This document shows, piece by piece, positions 1 through 6,017 of a stretch of 6,017 bases of DNA; position 1 is the first letter of the stretch, and the number at the start of each line of letters is the position of its first letter. Source of the stretch: Gammaproteobacteria bacterium (GTDB lineage: Bacteria; Pseudomonadota; Gammaproteobacteria; Pseudomonadales; Pseudohongiellaceae); NCBI GenBank assembly GCA_947377625.1, contig CANCGR010000186.1, forward strand, positions 1 through 6,017, given 5' to 3'. Both the position numbers and the translations under genes were made by a program. The notes beneath the pieces were generated by a model, which saw only the letters and a program-made list of their open reading frames with translations, had not been told where the DNA came from and made no database searches.

Positions 1-90
1 GACAGTGCGATTAACGCCCCATTTGGAGCCCATTTCGCCCCAGTGCAGGATAAAGCGTTCGGATACGGGATTCAGTTTCATGAGGCTCAT
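1..90 (-). CDS. GbsR/MarR-family transcriptional regulator, N-terminal fragment
   Basis: Only the first 30 codons are in the window; the gene continues past the left edge. The peptide begins MSLMKLNPVSERF and continues with ILHWGEMGSKWGVNRTV. The block HWGEMGSKWGVNRTV is characteristic of the N-terminal helix of GbsR-like winged-helix regulators, a MarR-related family that includes repressors of glycine-betaine genes. The first ATG is at 88-90. A second in-frame ATG at 79-81 would give MKLNPVSERF, which as I recall is the more usual family start, so the true start is uncertain. Neither start has a strong Shine-Dalgarno; a weak GAG precedes the second. The gene is divergent from valS, and its upstream region holds an inverted repeat overlapping a TTGACA box, so autoregulation is plausible. 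The effector and targets cannot be judged from this fragment. Confidence 0.8.
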   Translation of the reverse strand, partial: MSLMKLNPVSERFILHWGEMGSKWGVNRTV

Positions 91-117
91 GCTAGTTACG
101 TCTGTTATTTCTGTCAA
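89..117 (-). promoter_or_regulatory. Candidate promoter of the GbsR-like regulator
   Basis: On the minus strand a perfect TTGACA (112-117) is followed after exactly 17 nt by TAGCAT (89-94), a 4/6 match to the -10 consensus. The predicted start of transcription falls near position 82. That is downstream of the first ATG and next to the second (79-81), so this promoter would make the regulator mRNA essentially leaderless and starting at MKLNP. The -35 is strong but the -10 is only fair, and an alternative -10 cannot be excluded. Confidence 0.4.
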
Positions 118-126
118 TACAGAAAT
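107..126. promoter_or_regulatory. Perfect inverted repeat, candidate operator of the GbsR-like regulator
   Basis: ATTTCTGT (107-114) and ACAGAAAT (119-126) are exact reverse complements separated by CAAT. The repeat lies 17 bp upstream of the regulator's first ATG and overlaps the consensus TTGACA on the minus strand. A dimeric winged-helix protein bound here would block RNA polymerase. The symmetry is seen directly; its role as an operator is inferred from position. No T-tract follows on either strand, so a terminator is less likely. Confidence 0.5.
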
Positions 127-229
127 TAGATAAATTTGTTTGCTGAGGAAACGTCGTCTACCGGTGATGACTTGGCTCACGTTGGAAGTTCGGCCATTTC
201 TACTCCGCCCGTTAGTACGCCGCTCAGGC

Positions 230-235
230 TATAAT
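230..235 (+). promoter_or_regulatory. Candidate -10 element of valS
   Basis: A perfect TATAAT in the context GGCTATAATC lies 35 bp upstream of the valS ATG and predicts a 5' leader of roughly 28-30 nt. No good -35 hexamer lies 16-18 nt upstream; the sequence there is GCCCGT or close to it. The promoter may therefore depend on the -10 or on an activator. No T-box or other leader riboswitch structure is evident in the short leader. Confidence 0.5.
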
Positions 236-270
236 CACGCCCTTATTTTTTGCTACGAACAGTTGTATCC

Positions 271-3048
271 ATGGACAAAACCTACGATCCCCATGCCATT
301 GAAACCAGGCATTACCAACGCTGGGAAAAACAAGGCTATTTCAAACCACAAGGTGAAGGTGCTCCTTACTCCATCATGATTCCGCCACCCAATGTGACGG
401 GCAGCTTGCACATGGGCCATGGCTTCAATAACGCGATCATGGATGCGTTGATCCGCTTCCATCGCATGCAGGGCCAGCCGTCGCTGTGGCAGGCCGGGAC
501 TGACCATGCCGGCATCGCTACCCAGATGGTGGTTGAGCGTCAATTGCAGGCCAAAGGGCAGAACCGCAAAGAACTGGGTCGCGACGAATTTCTCAAACGT
601 GTGTGGGAGTGGAAGGAAGAATCCGGCAACACCATCACTGGCCAGTTGCGCCGACTGGGTTCATCGCTTGATTGGTCACGCGAACGCTTCACGATGGACC
701 CCGGTTTTTCCAAGGCCGTTGAAGAAGTCTTTATTCGCCTCTATGACGAAGGTCTGATTTATCGCGGCAATCGCCTGGTGAACTGGGACTGCAAGTTGCT
801 CACCGCAATATCAGATCTGGAAGTAAATTCGGAAGAAGAACTGGGTAGCTTCTGGTATTTCCGTTATCCACTGTGCAATGGTGCAACTACACAAGAAGGT
901 CTTGGCTACATCACGATAGCGACCACGCGCCCGGAAACCTTGCTCGGCGATACCGCTGTTGCGGTTAATCCTGACGATGAGCGTTTCAAACACCTGATCG
1001 GCCAGCAGGTAGAGCTGCCACTTTGTAATCGGATGATTCCGATTATTGCTGATACTTATGTTGATCCTGCATTCGGCACCGGCTGCGTCAAGATCACGCC
1101 TGCGCACGACTTCAACGACTATGAAGTCGGCCAACGCCACAAGTTGCCACTGATCAACATTCTTACCAAGGAAGGATCGATCAATGACAATGCGCCCCTT
1201 GCCTATCAGGGCATGGACCGCTTCGAATGCCGCAAGCAACTGGTACGCGACATGGACACGGCCGGTCTGCTGGAAAAAATCGAGCCGCACAAACTGAAAG
1301 TGCCGCGTGGTGATCGCAGTGGCGTGGTGACCGAACCGTTCCTGACCAACCAGTGGTATGTCGCAATCAAGACTTTGGCCGAGCCGGCGATCAAAGCTGT
1401 GGAAGATGGCAAGATCCAGTTCGTGCCGAAAAACTGGGAGAACACCTATTATTCGTGGATGCGTGATATCCAGGACTGGTGCATCAGCCGTCAGCTGTGG
1501 TGGGGCCATCGCATTCCGGCCTGGTATGACGCGGAAGGCAAGATTTACGTGGCGGCATCGGAAGCCGAAGCACGCAGCAAATACAAGTTGTCTGCTGATT
1601 TGCAATTGACGCAAGACGAAGACGTACTCGACACCTGGTTCTCCTCTGCGCTATGGACTTTCGGCACACTCGGCTGGCCCGAGCAAACACAAGAGCTGAA
1701 ACGCTTCCACCCCACTGACGTGCTGGTCACCGGCTTTGACATCATTTTCTTCTGGGTCGCCCGCATGATCATGATGACGCTGAAGTTCACTGGTGAAATT
1801 CCGTTCAAGACCGTGTACATCCATGGTCTGATCCGCGACGGCGAAGGCCAGAAAATGTCGAAGTCGAAAGGCAACGTGCTCGACCCGATCGACCTGATTG
1901 ACGGCATAGATCTGGAAACGCTGGTACAAAAACGTACCAGCGGCATGATGCAGCCGCAACTCGCGCAGAAAGTTGAGAAAGCCACTCGCAAACAGTTCCC
2001 CACCGGCATTCCTGCCCACGGCACTGACGCGCTGCGCTACACCTACTACTCGCTCGCCAGCCTCGGCCGCGACATCAACTTCGACATGGGCCGCATGGAC
2101 GGCTACCGCAATTTCTGCAACAAGATCTGGAATGCGGCGCGCTATGTGTTCATGAACACCGAAGAACAAATGGTGACCAAACCAACGGATACCAACCACT
2201 ACTCACGCGCTGACCTGTGGATTCAAGCCCGCTTCCAGCACGCGCTGGCCAAGGTCAACGACAGCATGGCCCAGTACCGTTTCGATCTGGTCTCGCAAGC
2301 CGTCTACGATTTCTTCTGGAATGAATACTGCGACTGGTATCTGGAACTCTCCAAGCCCGTGCTGTGGGACAAGAGCGCTACTGCCGAACAACTGAACGCT
2401 ACCCGTTACACGTTGTTGAGCGTGCTCGAACAAAGTCTGCGCCTCGCGCATCCGCTGATGCCTTTCATCACCGAAGAAATCTGGTTGGTAGCAGCACCTC
2501 AGCTCGGCATAACGGGCGACACCATCATGTTGCAGCCTTATCCGACACCCGATGAAACGGCAATCAATGCCGAAGTAGAAAAGGAAATTGAATGGATGAA
2601 GTCCATCATTCTGGCGCTGCGCAATATTCGCGGCGAACTGAATATCTCCCCTGCCAAAGCGATACCGGCATGGTTCAGCAAGGGCTCTGCCCAGGACAAG
2701 GCACAGCTCGCCAGCAACCAGCAATTCCTGACCAAGCTGGCCAAACTGGAAAGCGTCACCTGGCTGGACGACCCAGCCTCAGCCCCTGCTGCTGCCATGC
2801 AGCTTGCCGGTGATATGGAAATACGTGTGCCGCTTGCCGGATTTGTCGACATCAAAGCCGAACAAGCGCGCCTTGCGAAGGAAATTGAAAAACTGCAGAC
2901 AGACATTACCAAGCTGCAAGGTCAGCTGGGCAATGACCGTTTCGTAGCGAATGCACCGCCTGCAGTTGTTGCCAAGGAACGTGAACGACTGGCAAGCAAT
3001 CAAGCAGCACTGGTGCAGCTGGAAGCCCAAATGAAAAAGCTTGGCTAG
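271..3048 (+). CDS. valS: Valyl-tRNA synthetase (class I)
   Basis: ValS charges tRNA-Val with valine in the cytoplasm and is essential. The 925-aa product is close to the E. coli length of 951. The Rossmann fold carries the HIGH motif as HMGH at residues 47-50, preceded by PPPNVTGSL, and KMSKS at 528-532. The CP1 editing domain, which hydrolyses mischarged Thr-tRNA, includes TTRPET (218-223), GTGCVKITPAHD (269-280) and its conserved Asp280. The helical anticodon-binding domain follows, and residues about 858-925 form the charged C-terminal coiled-coil arm (FVDIKAEQARLAKEIEKL). The start ATG at 271 gives MDKTYDP, matching family N-termini; an in-frame TTG at 250 is unlikely. No strong Shine-Dalgarno is visible. 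Compared with E. coli, a segment of about 22 residues in CP1 is missing around residue 310. Position 174 is Cys where relatives usually have Pro (NWDPK). The gene converges with efpL. Confidence 0.98.
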   Translation: MDKTYDPHAIETRHYQRWEKQGYFKPQGEGAPYSIMIPPPNVTGSLHMGHGFNNAIMDALIRFHRMQGQPSLWQAGTDHAGIATQMVVERQLQAKGQNRKELGRDEFLKRVWEWKEESGNTITGQLRRLGSSLDWSRERFTMDPGFSKAVEEVFIRLYDEGLIYRGNRLVNWDCKLLTAISDLEVNSEEELGSFWYFRYPLCNGATTQEGLGYITIATTRPETLLGDTAVAVNPDDERFKHLIGQQVELPLCNRMIPIIADTYVDPAFGTGCVKITPAHDFNDYEVGQRHKLPLINILTKEGSINDNAPLAYQGMDRFECRKQLVRDMDTAGLLEKIEPHKLKVPRGDRSGVVTEPFLTNQWYVAIKTLAEPAIKAVEDGKIQFVPKNWENTYYSWMRDIQDWCISRQLWWGHRIPAWYDAEGKIYVAASEAEARSKYKLSADLQLTQDEDVLDTWFSSALWTFGTLGWPEQTQELKRFHPTDVLVTGFDIIFFWVARMIMMTLKFTGEIPFKTVYIHGLIRDGEGQKMSKSKGNVLDPIDLIDGIDLETLVQKRTSGMMQPQLAQKVEKATRKQFPTGIPAHGTDALRYTYYSLASLGRDINFDMGRMDGYRNFCNKIWNAARYVFMNTEEQMVTKPTDTNHYSRADLWIQARFQHALAKVNDSMAQYRFDLVSQAVYDFFWNEYCDWYLELSKPVLWDKSATAEQLNATRYTLLSVLEQSLRLAHPLMPFITEEIWLVAAPQLGITGDTIMLQPYPTPDETAINAEVEKEIEWMKSIILALRNIRGELNISPAKAIPAWFSKGSAQDKAQLASNQQFLTKLAKLESVTWLDDPASAPAAAMQLAGDMEIRVPLAGFVDIKAEQARLAKEIEKLQTDITKLQGQLGNDRFVANAPPAVVAKERERLASNQAALVQLEAQMKKLG

Positions 3049-3140
3049 AATGAACTCATTGCTGTAGCGACTAAAACCCGCCGCGGCAGTGAGTGATTGC
3101 CCCCAAAGCCTGCTATAAGAACCGGGAAAGACCGCAAAAC

Positions 3141-3707
3141 CTAAGCCCGCGACATGTACTTCCCTGTCGTAGTACTTACTTTAACAATCTCTCCCTGCGC
3201 CAAATACTCCGGCACTTGTACCTCAAGCCCGGTACTAAGCTTGGCAGGTTTGGTTCGACTGGTAGCAGAAGCGCCTCTCATCTCAGGCACCGTTTCAACA
3301 ATTTCCAACGCCACGGTGGATGGCAGAAGCAAAGTCAGCAACTTGCCATCCATCATCAACCCCATCATCCCTTCCAGTCCTTGTGTGATGTAGTACTGAA
3401 ACTCCTCCATCTCGGCATTGGGAATTTCATATTGCGAAAAGTCCTCGCTGTTCATGAACACCCAGTTCTCGCCATCCTGATACGAGTACTGCACCGGCAC
3501 TTTTTCGCAGTCAGCCTCCTTCAGCATGTCGTCACCCTTGTAGGTTTCGTCCAGCTTCTGGCCACTTTGCATATTGTTGTAACGAATCTTGTACAGCGTG
3601 GCGGCGCCGCGCGCAGACGGACTTTTCACTTCAATCTGTTTGACGATGTGGGGTATTCCACCAAGGTCTATCACCATGCCGTTTTTCAGTTCACTGGCTC
3701 TGAGCAT
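3141..3707 (-). CDS. yeiP: Elongation factor P-like protein EfpL (YeiP)
   Basis: EfpL is an EF-P paralogue that binds stalled ribosomes between the P and E sites and helps peptide-bond formation at difficult motifs such as polyproline. The 188-aa product closely matches E. coli YeiP (190 aa). It has an N-terminal KOW-like domain (about 1-65) and two OB-fold domains. The loop reads SPSARGAATL, with Arg33 at the tip where canonical EF-P has a modified Lys or Arg. The full EF-P signature KPAKLSTGLEVQVPEYL (from residue 153) is present, and the C-terminus YMSRA resembles the YeiP end. The start ATG at 3705-3707 has a good Shine-Dalgarno, GGAG, five nt upstream (complement of 3713-3716); 16 further upstream codons in frame show no family similarity. 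It is divergent from the membrane cold-shock gene and convergent with valS. YeiP and EfpL are names for the same protein. Confidence 0.95.
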   Translation of the reverse strand: MLRASELKNGMVIDLGGIPHIVKQIEVKSPSARGAATLYKIRYNNMQSGQKLDETYKGDDMLKEADCEKVPVQYSYQDGENWVFMNSEDFSQYEIPNAEMEEFQYYITQGLEGMMGLMMDGKLLTLLLPSTVALEIVETVPEMRGASATSRTKPAKLSTGLEVQVPEYLAQGEIVKVSTTTGKYMSRA

Positions 3708-3746
3708 TTGGACTCCGGAACGCACTAGGCTGCTTGAAAACGCCGA

Positions 3747-3752
3747 ATTGTA
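3747..3752 (-). promoter_or_regulatory. Candidate -10 element of efpL/yeiP
   Basis: The minus strand reads TACAAT, a 5/6 match to TATAAT, 39 bp upstream of the efpL ATG. This gives a leader of about 30-35 nt that accommodates the GGAG ribosome-binding site. No convincing -35 is found at 16-18 nt spacing (around AGTAGA), so this is only a tentative call. Confidence 0.3.
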
Positions 3753-3849
3753 CACAGAAACAGCATCTTTCTACTGCAGCAGTGGTGGTCGGGAAAAGCT
3801 TGGGCTAGTATTACCCGTGTCAGTTGGGACTGCATCGCACAACGGCAGG

Positions 3850-3878
3850 CTGACAAAAAATACAAAAATAATTATTAG
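3850..3878 (+). promoter_or_regulatory. Candidate promoter of the membrane cold-shock gene
   Basis: CTGACA (3850-3855, 5/6 to the -35 consensus) is followed by a 17-nt A-rich spacer and TATTAG (3873-3878, 4/6 to the -10). The stretch 3851-3880 is strikingly A/T-rich compared with its surroundings. Transcription would start near 3885, leaving only about 8 nt before the ATG and nearly excluding the weak AGG (3883-3885) as ribosome-binding site. Either translation starts almost leaderless or the true promoter lies further upstream. Confidence 0.3.
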
Positions 3879-3892
3879 AAACAGGTCCATCC

Positions 3893-4315
3893 ATGAACAT
3901 CAAATCCACCCTGGCCGTGCTTGGTCCGGCCGTCGTGCTTGCGCTGGTTGCAGAATCACTCGAGCTGACCGAGCTGTTAAACCCTTCCTATCTGCTGGTG
4001 CTGGTTGTTGCATTGTTGGCATCATTAGCCACGGTATTCATCGGCAACTTCAAATTACCTCCCCGGCAACCAAGACCGGCCTCAACAGCAAAAACTCCCA
4101 ACAAAACCGGCGGCAACAAGGAAACCGGTGCAGTGAAATGGTTCAATGCCAGCAAGGGTTTTGGCTTTATCACGCGCGGCAATGGCGATGAAATATTCGT
4201 GCATTTCCGCTCCATCGTCGGCCAGCGTTCGTTGCGCGATGGTCAACGTGTGGAGTTTTCCGTGACAACGGGCAGCAAAGGTTTGCAAGCCGAAGACGTG
4301 ATCGCGCTCAAATAA
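3893..4315 (+). CDS. Membrane-anchored cold-shock domain protein
   Basis: This 140-aa protein joins a hydrophobic N-terminus to a cold-shock domain. Residues about 7-23 and 33-51 are two predicted membrane helices separated by the short acidic turn ESLELTELLNP. A basic, Pro/Thr-rich linker (about 54-76) leads to a complete CspA-type domain (77-140). That domain has GAVKWFNASKGFGFI containing RNP1 (KGFGFI, 88-93), IFVHF as RNP2 (101-105), and the usual ending of LRDGQRVEF and AEDVIALK. CspA proteins are about 70 aa and soluble, binding single-stranded RNA or DNA; here the domain would be tethered to the inner membrane. With two helices and the basic linker on the cytoplasmic side, both ends should be cytoplasmic, as nucleic-acid binding requires. 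The gene is monocistronic and divergent from efpL. Fold and topology are well supported by sequence; biological role is unknown. Cold induction is not shown by anything visible. Confidence 0.88.
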   Translation: MNIKSTLAVLGPAVVLALVAESLELTELLNPSYLLVLVVALLASLATVFIGNFKLPPRQPRPASTAKTPNKTGGNKETGAVKWFNASKGFGFITRGNGDEIFVHFRSIVGQRSLRDGQRVEFSVTTGSKGLQAEDVIALK

Positions 4316-4369
4316 GCGCAGCGTTGATACGAATCAGTTTGTCCAAGCATTTGTACGCTTACAGGCTTA

Positions 4370-4594
4370 TTAATAGTGCGGTGGCTTCTCGTCCTGCGCG
4401 GAGCCACCATGCTCGACCCTGTCTTCCAGCTCCCCGAATTTTTCCTTCAACGTTCTTAGCTCCATTCGCAGCACATCCATCTGTTGTTGCTGCTTGATCA
4501 GCACTGTATTGAGCTGTTCGAGCGTGTGCTCCTGGAAGGCCACCTGTGACTCCAATGCCACCAGCGCATCACTGCTTTTGTCATTCATGTCCAT
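4370..4594 (-). CDS. slyX: SlyX family protein
   Basis: SlyX is a small conserved coiled-coil protein of unknown function, named for its position near slyD in E. coli. The 74-aa product has the family layout: heptad-rich helices across about residues 10-60 (LESQVAFQEHTLEQLN, then LIKQQQQMDVLRMELRTL), a polar tail, and the conserved C-terminal PPHY. ATG at 4592-4594 is taken as the start; a second ATG two codons later would also fit. The gene begins 3 nt after the stop of the PiuC-like gene (TGA-GTA-ATG), with no strong ribosome-binding site of its own. Translation is therefore probably coupled to that gene, and transcription is probably shared with the receptor/dioxygenase unit. This is not the slyD neighbourhood known from enterobacteria. 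Confidence 0.92.
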   Translation of the reverse strand: MDMNDKSSDALVALESQVAFQEHTLEQLNTVLIKQQQQMDVLRMELRTLKEKFGELEDRVEHGGSAQDEKPPHY

Positions 4595-4597
4595 TAC

Positions 4598-5290
4598 TCA
4601 TAGTTCAGCCCATAACCGCAGCAAATTGTGATAAACCCCGGCCAGCTCGGTAGCAGGACTGGCGGTGGCACTGTCATTGCCGGCGTTTGCGGCTACTTGC
4701 TGGATCGCCCGGTCCAGATCATAGAGCAACACCCGCTTGTGATCCTCACGCACCATGCTTTGAATCCAGAAAAACGAGGCCAGTCGCTGGCCACGGGTAA
4801 TAGGGTTGACCTGATGCACACTGGTGCCGGGATAGAGCACCATGTCGCCCGCTGCCAGTTTCACTGCGCGCTGTCCAAAGGTGTCGTTGATGACCAGTTC
4901 ACCGCCGTCGTAACTGGCCGGGTCTGACAAAAACAGTGTGGCGGAAAGATCGGTGCGAATCCTGTGCACGGTGTTACCGACCGGACGAATCGCCCCGTCG
5001 ACATGACGACCATAGGTGTGCCCGCTCTCATAGCGATTGAACAGCGGCGGCAAAATTTTCAGCGGCAATGCAGCGGAGGTGAACATTGGGTTGCGATGCA
5101 GCGCTCGTACAATGACTTCACCCAACTGCTTGCCGAGCGGATGCTCATCCGGCAGTTGCTGGTTGCGTTTGACTTGCTTGGCCAGATAACCAGCACTGCC
5201 GCGCCCGTCTGCCCACTGCGCAGCCTCAAGTTGCTGTCTGAAATCAAGCAACTGGCCCGCATCAAGCACGCCTGGAATGCAGATCATCAT
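4598..5290 (-). CDS. piuC: PKHD-type Fe(II)/2-oxoglutarate dioxygenase PiuC/YbiX
   Basis: The 230-aa protein is a cytoplasmic Fe(II)- and 2-oxoglutarate-dependent hydroxylase of the PiuC/YbiX family (about 225 aa), usually encoded beside a siderophore receptor. Numbering from MMICIPGVL, the iron ligands are His96 and Asp98 (YGRHVDG) and His159 (SVHQVNP), and the 2-oxoglutarate-binding residue is Arg169 (TRGQRLASFFW). As far as I recall these are the same positions as in E. coli YbiX. Other family blocks are PLFNRYESG, RTDLSATLFLSDP, YDGGELVINDTFG and the C-terminal YHNLLRLWAEL. The ATG at 5288-5290 aligns with the family start and has AGGTG six nt upstream; an in-frame GTG at 5297-5299 is less likely. 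The gene follows the receptor stop by 41 nt and slyX begins 3 nt after it. Its substrate is not established; a role in siderophore iron use is inferred from context. Confidence 0.95.
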   Translation of the reverse strand: MMICIPGVLDAGQLLDFRQQLEAAQWADGRGSAGYLAKQVKRNQQLPDEHPLGKQLGEVIVRALHRNPMFTSAALPLKILPPLFNRYESGHTYGRHVDGAIRPVGNTVHRIRTDLSATLFLSDPASYDGGELVINDTFGQRAVKLAAGDMVLYPGTSVHQVNPITRGQRLASFFWIQSMVREDHKRVLLYDLDRAIQQVAANAGNDSATASPATELAGVYHNLLRLWAEL

Positions 5291-5296
5291 CTGCTG

Positions 5297-5301
5297 CACC
5301 T
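5297..5301 (-). promoter_or_regulatory. Ribosome-binding site fixing the piuC start
   Basis: The minus strand reads AGGTG, then CAGCAG, then ATG (5288-5290). Six-nt spacing to this ATG is near ideal, whereas the alternative GTG start at 5297-5299 lies inside the Shine-Dalgarno itself. This supports MMICIPGVL as the true N-terminus, in agreement with family alignment. Confidence 0.55.
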
Positions 5302-5331
5302 ACTCTTCACACAAAGCACTAACACCGACCA

Positions 5332-6017
5332 CTAGTAATCCAGATTAAGCGCCAATACTGCACCGAAACCGGGGCCTGGCACCACATGGAACGGATGCAG
5401 CTGGTCGAAATAATACTCGTTAGTGAAGTTGGTGAGATTGAGTTTGACGCTGAAGTTGCTGCTCGCCTTGTATTTGACCATTGCATCGAAGGCCGAGTAA
5501 CCAGGCACTTGCTTCACCGGCTGCGTGATAGCGGCCAGCCGCTCGCCCACATAACGACCGCCGACCCCGAACTGCAGCGTTGTTGTTGGGCTATAACTCA
5601 GCCACGCGGAAAGCGTGTTCTTCGGCACGTTGGCCAGCGGTGTGTCGGGCAGCACAGTTACTTGCGTGGTCTTCGCTTGCTCGCTGTCCAAGCGGGTATA
5701 ACCACCGTTGACGGCAAAATATTGGTTGATACGGCCAGTCAAATTGAATGAAAACCCATTAACGGTTTGCTTGCCGGCCAGAATATTGAAGCCCGGCGTG
5801 GTCGGGTCGGGCACGCGGGCGTTGTCTTTTTCAATGTGGAACACAGCCGTGTCGACATTGAGCGCCTTGTTGAACAGCTCCCACTTAAGACCCGCCTCAA
5901 CACTTTTGTTGATTTCGGGATCAAGCTTTGAATCACCAATGGTCAGGTTGCGACCGCTGTTGATGAACGATAGTCCTTCCGCCGAAGGGTTGAACGAATT
6001 GCCCCACCCCAGATACA
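5332..6017 (-). CDS. fiu: TonB-dependent catecholate-siderophore receptor (Fiu/PiuA type), C-terminal part
   Basis: An outer-membrane beta-barrel receptor that takes up ferric catecholate siderophores using TonB energy. Only the last 227 residues lie in the window; the plug domain, signal peptide and promoter are beyond the right edge. Reading leftward from 6015 the frame is open and gives YLGWGNSFNPSAEGLSF, LDPEINKSVEAGLKWELF, FHIEKDNARVPDP, VNGGYTRLDSE and NVPKNTLSAWLSY. These are the alternating beta-strand blocks of siderophore receptors. The final segment NLTNFTNEYYFDQLHP, then HVVPGPGFGAVL, resembles the Fiu/PiuA C-terminus, and the chain ends in an aromatic Tyr as outer-membrane barrels usually do. 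A GTG inside the frame at 5842-5844 is internal, not a start. The adjacent PiuC/YbiX gene strengthens the Fiu/PiuA assignment. The exact ligand is uncertain. Confidence 0.92.
   Translation of the reverse strand, partial: YLGWGNSFNPSAEGLSFINSGRNLTIGDSKLDPEINKSVEAGLKWELFNKALNVDTAVFHIEKDNARVPDPTTPGFNILAGKQTVNGFSFNLTGRINQYFAVNGGYTRLDSEQAKTTQVTVLPDTPLANVPKNTLSAWLSYSPTTTLQFGVGGRYVGERLAAITQPVKQVPGYSAFDAMVKYKASSNFSVKLNLTNFTNEYYFDQLHPFHVVPGPGFGAVLALNLDY

Noticed and set aside
250..270. Upstream TTG start extending valS by seven residues
   Set aside because: The added residues have no family counterpart, while ATG at 271 matches the conserved MDKTYDP start.
811..1614. Long open frame on the minus strand inside valS (267 codons), with further ones at 1545-2024, 1651-2199 and 2203-2724
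   Set aside because: They lie wholly antisense to a clearly conserved valS, have no recognisable domains and have Arg/His/Cys-rich shadow composition.
3085..3101. Hairpin GGCAGT-GAGTG-ATTGCC between convergent valS and efpL, a possible terminator
   Set aside because: The stem is 6 bp with one G-T pair and no T-tract directly follows on either strand; only a distant TTTT lies beyond it on the minus strand.
3093..3728. Open frame of 211 codons on the plus strand opposite efpL
   Set aside because: It is antisense to the well-conserved EfpL coding frame, and the peptide is low-complexity, His/Arg-rich and matches no family I recognise.
3589..4191. Open frame of 200 codons on the plus strand spanning the efpL/cold-shock spacer
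   Set aside because: It overlaps efpL antisense and the cold-shock gene in another frame; the latter has a clear RNP-containing domain in its own frame.
4304..4319. Hairpin GCGCT-CAAATA-AGCGC over the stop codon of the cold-shock gene
   Set aside because: The 5-bp stem is short and lacks a T-tract, so it is not convincing as a terminator. The rest of the spacer to 4369 shows nothing else.
4964..5335. Open frame of 123 codons on the plus strand opposite piuC
   Set aside because: It is antisense to a gene with intact catalytic residues, with no independent support.
5739..5939. Minus-strand open frame of 66 codons, offset from the receptor frame
   Set aside because: The receptor frame runs open through this region to the right edge with typical barrel-strand sequence, so there is no frameshift and this frame is a shadow.

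Overview
The window looks like ordinary chromosomal DNA of a proteobacterium, most likely a gammaproteobacterium (a betaproteobacterium is possible). The ValS sequence is close to the enterobacterial/pseudomonad type, EfpL (YeiP) has the gammaproteobacterial loop sequence, and the window carries slyX and a Fiu/PiuA receptor with its PiuC/YbiX partner. Gene density is high. I see no tRNA or rRNA, insertion sequence, CRISPR array, phage gene or abrupt composition change, and nothing that amounts to a new multi-gene system.

Left part (1-3048): the first codons of a GbsR/MarR-type regulator run leftward off the edge. It is divergent from valS (valyl-tRNA synthetase, complete, + strand). The 180-bp spacer between them holds a perfect 8+8 bp inverted repeat overlapping a consensus TTGACA that points at the regulator, which suggests autoregulation. 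It also holds a TATAAT box just upstream of valS.

Middle (3049-4369): valS converges on efpL/yeiP (- strand), an EF-P paralogue with Arg33 at its loop tip. efpL is divergent from a small gene on the + strand that encodes two predicted membrane helices followed by a complete cold-shock domain. This apparently membrane-tethered nucleic-acid-binding protein is the most unusual gene in the window.

Right part (4370-6017): a leftward run of three genes reads TonB-dependent catecholate-siderophore receptor (C-terminal part only), then a PiuC/YbiX-type Fe(II)/2-oxoglutarate dioxygenase 41 nt downstream, then slyX only 3 nt after that. Receptor and dioxygenase form a known iron-uptake pair. slyX appears to ride on the same transcript and may be translationally coupled. 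The promoter, and any Fur site, would lie beyond the right edge.

The three coding blocks (regulator/valS, efpL/cold-shock, iron uptake/slyX) show no obvious functional link apart from the translation theme of valS and efpL.
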